This document shows, piece by piece, positions 59,001-64,000 of a stretch of DNA of 64,000 nt; within the stretch, counting starts at the first letter, position 1, and every line of letters begins with the position of its first letter. A program made the translations under genes and the position numbers. The notes under the pieces are model-generated. The model did not search any database and was not told where the DNA came from. It worked only from the letters and a program-made list of their open reading frames with translations. Source of the stretch: Stercorarius parasiticus (taxonomy: Eukaryota; Chordata; Aves; Charadriiformes; Stercorariidae); the NCBI GenBank assembly GCA_013396915.1, contig VWZL01000444.1, positions 107,341 to 171,340 of the forward strand, in the 5' to 3' direction.

Positions 59001-62000
59001 AATGGCTTCCAGCCCTAACATATTGAATGACAGACTTTTTAGATTTGAATTTGGAATTTCTTTGGCAAAGCATGGTAACTATGCATTTTTTCTAAAGGCA
59101 AGGATTCAGATTTCTAGTATGTCTGCAGTAGCAGCTTTTTTTTAGCTACTCCACTGCGTATTACTGTATTGTTCCTTCAGTGTTTCCCTGAGTTCCTACA
59201 GAAACTGTTGGTTTTTTATCATGAAAAACAATGAAAAGAAACGAGGGCTTCAGTGTGAGTTACATCTCCTGAGGCCAGGAAAAGTTGTCCTGTAACGCCT
59301 TTTAGAAAACTGAGAAATGGAGAAAGGATGAGAAACCATCTTGAGGTCCTTTTTTAACTCTTTAAGTGTATGGTTTTTGATAGAAGTCCTTTTGTCACAT
59401 CCATTCCTTGTATTTGTGGTAAAATCAGTATAAGCAGGATGCCCTTATGCTCTGAGACAAATGTTATGGCCTTGTCAAGAAGAAATTTGGTGTGGGGTAG
59501 CTGCAATAACAGAACCACACCATTTGTTGACTTAAAATATAAAATTTTACTAAGTAGAATGGGTAGAGTAGGTGGATAATGGTTTATATTCTAAAACTTC
59601 TGTTCCACAGCAATGTTTGTATGCATATACACACAAACACACATGCATGACACTCACACCAGTCAATACACCCATTTTAGTCCAGCTGTGGCCTGCCGTA
59701 TAGCGCTGGGGGAACAGCATATTCATTCTGATGGCTTGTGACATCTTTTTTCTGGCTTTTTCTGGTGGCATAGCTTCTGTATGTGAACAGTTCAGCATGG
59801 TCAAATCAATATAAGCAGGACTCTTATCTTCAAGCTGAGGTAGAAGGGTCCCATGTTTGCATCAGGCACCAACTGACACAACTTTTAAGGTGAGATGGTT
59901 TAAGGCAACAGGTTTCTGGGTTGCTTTTTTTAGCAAGGAATAAAAAACATGCTAAAACTGTAACTTGAGTGAGCGTAAATAACATAATGTGTAGAAGTTG
60001 CGTGGTGGCGTGAGTACTGAGAGCCAATATTTCCTTCAAAATTTCTGAATAGTATATCTCCAAAGTTTAGTTGTTGACACCTCAGGATTTTTGGGATGCC
60101 TAGGGCAAGGATTTTAAGTGTGCACTGTATAAATGTGTGTATATATATGCATATATATATGTATATGTGTGTCTATATACACACACATATATACGTATAT
60201 ACGTGTGTATATATATGTGAGTATATGTGTGTATATATACACACATATACATATACATCTATATATATGTATATATGTAATGTATAAGACACTCTACAAA
60301 CATGAAGGAATTGCATTTGCAGTCTGTGCTAGACAAGGACTAGTCAGGTTGAGGAAAATACAAAGTTGGCAGTAGAGTAAATTTCTGATAATCTGTTTCA
60401 GTATTTCAAAATATTGGAGTATGGGTATTCTACATGGAGCAAGTAAATTTTAGTTATATTGACACTGTCCCTTAAGAGTGGCGTTCTGTAGACTGTGATT
60501 GGTTTTGTTTCTAGCACGTATAACTGTAGAGTAGGCTGATAGTCACAGTAGCCGACAGTCCCATTGCTATAGCTTTGTTGATGTACTGCGTATGTTTTCC
60601 AAAGTTCTGGGGATTCAAATTTATTCTGATGTCATTGTTTCATCTGTCCTTTCCATGCCTTTTCCTAAATGGATATAGGAATGCAACAATCTCCTAACCA
60701 GTCATCAAGAACAGGAAAATCAAGGAAAGGTATTCTGTACAGTAGCATTTCAAATATGAAACATGTTGTATGACATACAAATATTAACACATCTATGATG
60801 TTTATTATCTTGGATGTCCCTATTTTGATAGTTTTGATTTTATAAATTAGATTTGAGAGCAGGCTTTGAGCGCTTTTTATTTGTTTGCATGTTTTGCATG
60901 AGTCCTTTGTTATAGAACTGAGTGTTTGCTTTGTGTCATTAGTGCTAGTAAATAATTTTTTTTAAATATGTTCTTCTGTTACTCCAAAATTTAAATGGAC
61001 TTAAGTTAAAGTGGAAACAAGCAATCCCCAGAGACTACTTTTCTAGATCCCATTTCTGTGGTAGGGCATCAAGGTCTCTCTGAAAGCTAGCTCATGAACT
61101 TCCCATCTTGCCTGCTAAAGGACAGTGTGACCTGGTTTTAATCATTGCTTAAAGTTACTATACATTGAAAGCAAAAGTTCAGATAACTTACTCAACTGGT
61201 TTGATAAATTATAACTGTACTCATTGAAAATATAACTGAAGTAATAACCAACTGTTCCACACTATCAACCCAGATCTAAGAGACAGATTTTTATTCAGGT
61301 TGGGAGGTTAGTAGGTAGATTAGACTGCTGGTACCAAGTGAGTTAACAGAAACTAAAGCTAATATTTTGAAATATTATGTGTTTGTAATAGGAAACATTA
61401 AAAATCAGAGACTGTGTTGGTATTTTAACGGTTTTAGCTTGTCCTCACACTGGAAGTTTCAGCCTCTTTAAGTTTTTTTTTTGTTTTTTTAAGTTTTTTG
61501 TCTACATGACATGTAGACAAAAAGTTTTGTCTACATGACATGTCTACACTGAACATGTACACTGTATTTCATTGTCTGAAAGCCCAGTTCATGTCAGGAG
61601 ATGTAGTCATCAAAGTTCCCACATAAACACTGTCTTTAGGGCAGACAAAATTTCCATGCTCGTTTGTGGTTTACTGGTAGTAGAGGAGATGTCTTCAGAT
61701 GTGATAAGCCTTTGTTTCGTTTTCGCTTTAATGATTTTGACCAAGACCTCGGTTTAGTTGTGCGACTTTATGGAAGGTCACCAATCTCCTGTTTATAAGC
61801 AATTTCATTTTATTATGATAGTTAAAAAAAAATCAGTTATTGAGAATTTGAGGAACACTGAAATAGCCACTATGTTGAGGTTGTATTTATTTGTTTTTTC
61901 CCTTCTGTCTTGGGAATTGAAGAGCCCTTTTATTTCATCTTAATAATTGCTGATAGTTGAGAGGTTTAGCACTGTTCAGGGTGTATTCCTAGTGTTTGGA

Positions 62001-63714
62001 TTTCATTAGTATATCAGTGATGTGCTAGAGTGCACTCTCATTAAGTTTGCAAATGGCCCCAAATTGGAGGAATCAGTAGATATGCTTCAGGGCAGCGCTG
62101 CCATTCAGAAGGACCTTGGCAAGCTGGGTGAATGGACAGTCGGGCCTGTCTTACAAAATTCAGCAAGGGCAAATGCTAACTCCTGCACATGAAAAGGAAC
62201 AACCATTTGCTACAAAACATGCTGGGACTGCCTGGCTGGGGAGCTGCTTTGCTGAGAATGCCCAGAGGGTCTTGTCAGAGAACGAGCTGAGAATGAGGCA
62301 GCAGGGTACCCTGGCAACTGAGAAGGTCAGTGGTGTCCTGGGCTGTATTAAAAGCAGCATAGCCAAGAGACTGAAGAAAGTGGTTGTCCACCTCTACTGG
62401 GCATTCGCTGGATTGTGTCCAGCTCCCTGGGTATAATTTTGATCCCCCAGTGCAAGAGAGATTCAACAGTGAGCAAGTTCAGTGGGGGGGCCACCAAACT
62501 CATCAGGGGCAGGAGTACTTGCTCTTTGAGGAGAGATTGAGGAAACTGGGCTTGTTCAGCCTAGAGAAGAGGCAGCTTTCAAGGGGACCTACCAGCAGTT
62601 TCAAGTACATATGAGGAAGAGACAAAGCCAGGTGCATGACAGCAGGTGGGGATACAAGAGGCATAAATGGAAACAAGAGAGTTTCTAATTGGATGTGAGA
62701 AGTTTCACAGAGAGGCTGTACAGTCTCCCTCCTTGGAGGTGTTCAAGACTGGGCTGGATAAAGCCCTAAGCAACCTTACCTGACCTTAGCTGAGCCTGCT
62801 TTGAGGCAGTGGTTGGCTAGGAGACTTCCTGAGGTCCCTTCTGACCTGATTTATTCTATGATCCTATGTGCAAGGTGCCTTCATAAGACTGGTGAAAGCT
62901 TGTAGTATAGAATGCCTTGGTTATGCCTCTTTTGTCTGTTGAATAGCCTTCTTGGTGCAGCGTAGAGAACTGCTGGTGATTCTTCTACCTGAAGATAAGC
63001 TTTAGGTCTTGATTATGCTTTTCGATTTTCTTTACCTTTTCAGAAGAATCTGTAATTGGTTAGAGCAGCAGATAGTGTAGTATATAGCATAATGTTATAG
63101 ATAATGTTACATAAAATAGTAAAATCTCTGCATGTGGTTTGTACTCGGATGTGTAATATGAGTACCTCAGAGGTTCATTTACTTGCTGTCTTGCTAAACC
63201 ACAACTATTTTTTTGTTAACTGTTTACTAACATAGCGTATTATGCTATGCTATTTTTTTTAGCTTAGAGATGTTTCTTAAACTTCTAGGTATAAGACTAC
63301 AAAGGAGATATAACACTGGTCGTCTTTGTTTTCTTTTTTTTAATTCAATATGGCTTGAAAAAGCAGTTGTTTTGGAAATGCATTCATTCATGCTGTCTTG
63401 TGTTGAATTGACTACACAGTTTCATGCTGTTATGACCTGTAGAATTGACCATGTTAAATGTTTATATGTACTGGTTAATTTTTAGTATGCCAAAACTAAT
63501 TTCAACATATCAATTAATGTTTGAACAGCAATAGATGACTTTTCCCAAGGAGACTCAATAAGGTGAGACTTTAAAAATACCTAACACTTACCTGAGGAAT
63601 TATTTGAGAGACACAGTACTCATTTTGCTTTCCTTTTTAAGAAGCTCTGAGAAAGAGGGGAGTGATGACAGTTGGCATACTTCTGAGGAAGAAGAACTTG
63701 ATTTTACTCCCAAG
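49826..63714 (+). CDS. ANKRD26: ANKRD26-like protein, 5' half of gene
   Basis: Exons 1-7 (49826-50028, 54577-54691, 54963-55136, 55248-55354, 55865-56002, 56748-56896, 57229-57287) join in phase into 315 codons. Candidate exons 8 and 9 are at 60679-60729 and 63642-63714. The product starts with a basic [13 protein letters not shown] and carries six ankyrin repeats (about residues 30-240), then an acidic low-complexity linker. The ankyrin order, motifs [20 protein letters not shown] and GWTAEDYAV, and exon sizes match the ANKRD26/POTE/CCDC144 group. In mammals ANKRD26 is an ankyrin and coiled-coil protein of centriolar distal appendages and the inner cell membrane, linked to PIDD1 signalling. 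The C-terminal coiled coil lies beyond the window. Orthology to ANKRD26 itself, as opposed to another bird paralog, is unproven. Confidence 0.85.
50526..50995 (-). mobile_element. CR1 LINE 3' fragment in intron 1
   Basis: It begins 'AGAATCACAGCATCACAGAA' and continues 'TGGTTGGAAGGGACCATCTA'. It runs through a minus-strand piece ([15 protein letters not shown] and [20 protein letters not shown]) to about 50995. It is antisense to the gene and has no counterpart in intron 1' of the duplicate, so it inserted after the duplication or was deleted there. Confidence 0.92.
50996..54576 (+). other. Intron 1 of ANKRD26-like gene
   Basis: It contains the segment 52583-52854, which is homologous to intron 1' of the duplicate at 30285-30561. 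The rest has no match that I can see in the duplicate. No extra exon or further transposon was recognised. An open frame of 171 codons on minus (51797-52312) has no recognisable domain. Confidence 0.55.
52583..52854 (+). repeat. Intron 1 segment homologous to 30285-30561
   Basis: It shares blocks such as 'GTGCTGTTGGAAGTG', 'TTGTTTTGCAGCTGCTCAGG' and 'GGTGATCAG' with the duplicate copy, in the same orientation and the same intron. Confidence 0.8.
54577..54691 (+). CDS. ANKRD26: ANKRD26-like exon 2
   Basis: It is 115 bases with acceptor ATTTTTAG and donor AAG|GTATGT. It completes an Arg codon from exon 1, then encodes [20 protein letters not shown], a canonical ankyrin repeat start, and ends NRSPLMK in phase 0. 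The TPLHLA and GH..VV motifs are the standard helix signatures. Confidence 0.92.
54963..55136 (+). CDS. ANKRD26: ANKRD26-like exon 3
   Basis: It is 174 bases, 58 codons, phase 0 at both ends. It encodes [20 protein letters not shown], then [15 protein letters not shown] and a second helix pair ending IDAQNK. It thus completes one ankyrin repeat and carries most of another. The acceptor follows a T-rich tract and the donor is AAG|GTAATT. Confidence 0.93.
55248..55354 (+). CDS. ANKRD26: ANKRD26-like exon 4
   Basis: It is 107 bases with acceptor TTTCAG and donor AAG|GTGAGA. It encodes [20 protein letters not shown] and [15 protein letters not shown], one ankyrin repeat, and leaves two bases for the next exon. 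It is the intact equivalent of the exon that is frameshifted at 33182 and copied in antisense at 43.9-44.0 kb. Confidence 0.93.
55865..56002 (+). CDS. ANKRD26: ANKRD26-like exon 5
   Basis: It is 138 bases with acceptor TTTCAG and donor AG|GTGAAT. It encodes [20 protein letters not shown] and [20 protein letters not shown], the last full ankyrin repeat and the start of the capping segment. It leaves a two-base overhang. Confidence 0.93.
56748..56896 (+). CDS. ANKRD26: ANKRD26-like exon 6
   Basis: It is 149 bases, with donor GAG|GTAGGA and a one-base overhang. Two in-frame acceptors lie six bases apart (exon start 56748 or 56754). The first keeps the spacing between GYS and QLAEY that I recall from human ANKRD26, so I chose it. 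The product continues [20 protein letters not shown] into a low-complexity Ala/Gly/Ser/Thr linker. NAGNNNAG-like acceptors of this kind can give two isoforms. Confidence 0.82.
57229..57287 (+). CDS. ANKRD26: ANKRD26-like candidate exon 7
   Basis: It is 59 bases after TTTTTCAG, with donor GCG|GTAGGT. It accepts the one-base overhang of exon 6 and encodes [20 protein letters not shown], ending in phase 0. The phase fit and splice sites support it. The sequence itself is not one I recognise, and it has no counterpart in the duplicate. Confidence 0.55.
57288..60133 (+). other. Intron, no other feature recognised
   Basis: AT-rich intronic sequence. A G/T-rich run with repeated GGTT occurs at about 58097-58135. 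No transposon or further exon was recognised. Confidence 0.45.
60134..60285. repeat. AT/GT microsatellite
   Basis: About 150 bases of alternating TATA, TGTG, CACA and TACG steps, with several local palindromes such as ATATACGTATAT. Length and composition suggest an unstable, polymorphic tract in the intron. Confidence 0.92.
60679..60729 (+). CDS. ANKRD26: ANKRD26-like candidate exon 8
   Basis: It is 51 bases after GATATAG, with donor AAG|GTATTC. It is phase 0 at both ends and encodes [17 protein letters not shown]. It follows candidate exon 7 in phase. The acceptor has a weak pyrimidine tract and the peptide is short, so support is modest. Confidence 0.4.
60730..62014 (+). other. Intron; short palindrome inside
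   Basis: AT-rich intronic sequence. It includes a T-rich tract (61472-61499) and the palindromic motif at 61495-61523. No exon was recognised. Confidence 0.45.
61495..61543. repeat. Palindrome with partial direct copy
   Basis: Two 14-base arms (TTTTTGTCTACATG and CATGTAGACAAAAA) flank a single A at 61509. The left half plus centre recurs at once as TTTTGTCTACATGACATGT (61525-61543). This could be a small foldback or a replication-slippage product. Confidence 0.75.
62015..62868 (+). mobile_element. CR1 LINE 3' part in intron
   Basis: Sense is plus. It starts 'GTGCACTCTCATTAAGTTTG' (the region around the FADD motif, here degraded to KFANG). It continues with 'GGGCTGTATTAAAAGCAGCA' and 'CTGGGCTTGTTCAGCCTAGA', and ends 'TTTATTCTATGATCCTATG'. 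It contains many indels and stops, so it is an older copy than the one at 30.8 kb. Confidence 0.88.
62869..63641 (+). other. Intron, no other feature recognised
   Basis: AT-rich sequence between the CR1 and candidate exon 9. No repeat or exon was recognised. Confidence 0.45.
63642..63714 (+). CDS. ANKRD26: ANKRD26-like candidate exon 9
   Basis: It is 73 bases after TTTTTTAAG, with donor AAG|GTATGG. After one base that completes a split codon it encodes [20 protein letters not shown] then FTPK. An acidic D-S-W-x-T-S/D-E-E-E-x-x-F segment is characteristic of this family between the ankyrin and coiled-coil parts. It needs a two-base overhang upstream, which candidate exon 8 (phase 0) does not supply, so at least one exon is missed or exon 8 is wrong. 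Confidence 0.72.
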
Positions 63715-64000
63715 GTATGGTGCCTTTACAGGAAAAAATGTCCTGTAAAAATAAGTGATTTGATGGAAAGTTTTCTCTGGGATTGAAAGAAACTGCAGTT
63801 CCAGCCGATATTGTTTTCTCCTTACAAGCAGTCTCTGGCCTGCCAGGCTTTCTTCTGCTGTGAGTTTTTCCTAAAAGACCTGTAACTGTGGCAGAGCATG
63901 CACTAGATTTGTGGTTTGGGGCAAAAGAGTAGTAGGTGACGAGATAAACAACAACATTGTTTTATTTGTTCTCGTTCATTTGAATCATAGAATCTTCATG
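63715..64000 (+). other. Intron start to window end
   Basis: Intronic sequence after candidate exon 9. The final bases 'GAATCATAGAATCTTCATG' might be the start of a minus-strand CR1 tail, but the window ends before this can be judged. Confidence 0.4.

Noticed and set aside
60096..60375. Tyr/Ile/Cys-rich ORFs of 63 and 80 codons
   Set aside because: They are translations of the AT/GT microsatellite.
63984..64000. Start of another minus-strand CR1 at the window edge
   Set aside because: Only about 17 bases ('ATCATAGAATC') are available, too few to call.
1..64000. CRISPR arrays, tRNA, rRNA and other bacterial-type features
   Set aside because: No regular spacer-repeat structure, cloverleaf with B-box-like GGTTCGAATCC, or rRNA-like sequence was seen. 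The DNA is vertebrate.

Overview
This is vertebrate nuclear DNA and almost certainly comes from a bird. It carries many CR1 LINE fragments on both strands, each with the avian 3' tail (repeats close to ATTCTATGATTCT) or its reverse complement. It also carries avian-type solo LTRs with 5-bp target duplications and split, intron-containing genes. No bacterial or organellar features are visible. A run of 16 N (49538-49553) and one isolated N (39156) show that this is a draft assembly.

Layout. Positions 1 to about 27,150 look like a non-coding intergenic stretch. I recognise only scattered repeats there: a MIR-like SINE near 4.4 kb, an old CR1/L3-like fragment near 8.8 kb, a CR1 3' end at 13.0 kb and a solo LTR at 23.2 kb. 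From 27.1 to 29.8 kb there is a shared repeat, an internally deleted CR1 and a GC-rich stretch with a pyrimidine hexamer array. From 29.8 to about 42.9 kb lies a broken, plus-strand copy of an ANKRD26-like gene, interrupted by three CR1 pieces and two LTR pieces. From 43.0 to 44.1 kb an LTR is fused to an inverted, essentially identical copy of the 33.1-34.1 kb segment. From 44.1 to 49.2 kb the sequence is repeats and intergenic DNA. From 49.2 kb to the window end lies a CpG-island promoter followed by the 5' half of an intact ANKRD26-like gene on the plus strand. Its exons 1-7 join in phase into 315 codons with six ankyrin repeats, and further candidate exons run to 63.7 kb. The gene continues past the window.

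How the parts relate. The broken copy and the intact gene lie head to tail about 20 kb apart. They share exon sizes, splice phases and intron sequence, so the broken copy arose by DNA duplication and not by retroposition. In the broken copy, ankyrin exons 1', 2', 4' and 5' carry frameshifts, stops or lost splice sites. Exon 3' and the downstream exons 6' to 13' are still open, and 6' to 13' are phase-compatible over about 330 codons. Later CR1 and LTR insertions can be placed to the base by comparing the two copies. The most unusual structure is the inverted repeat of about 997 bp (33123-34119 against 43091-44087), which contains a pseudogene exon and has one end inside an LTR.
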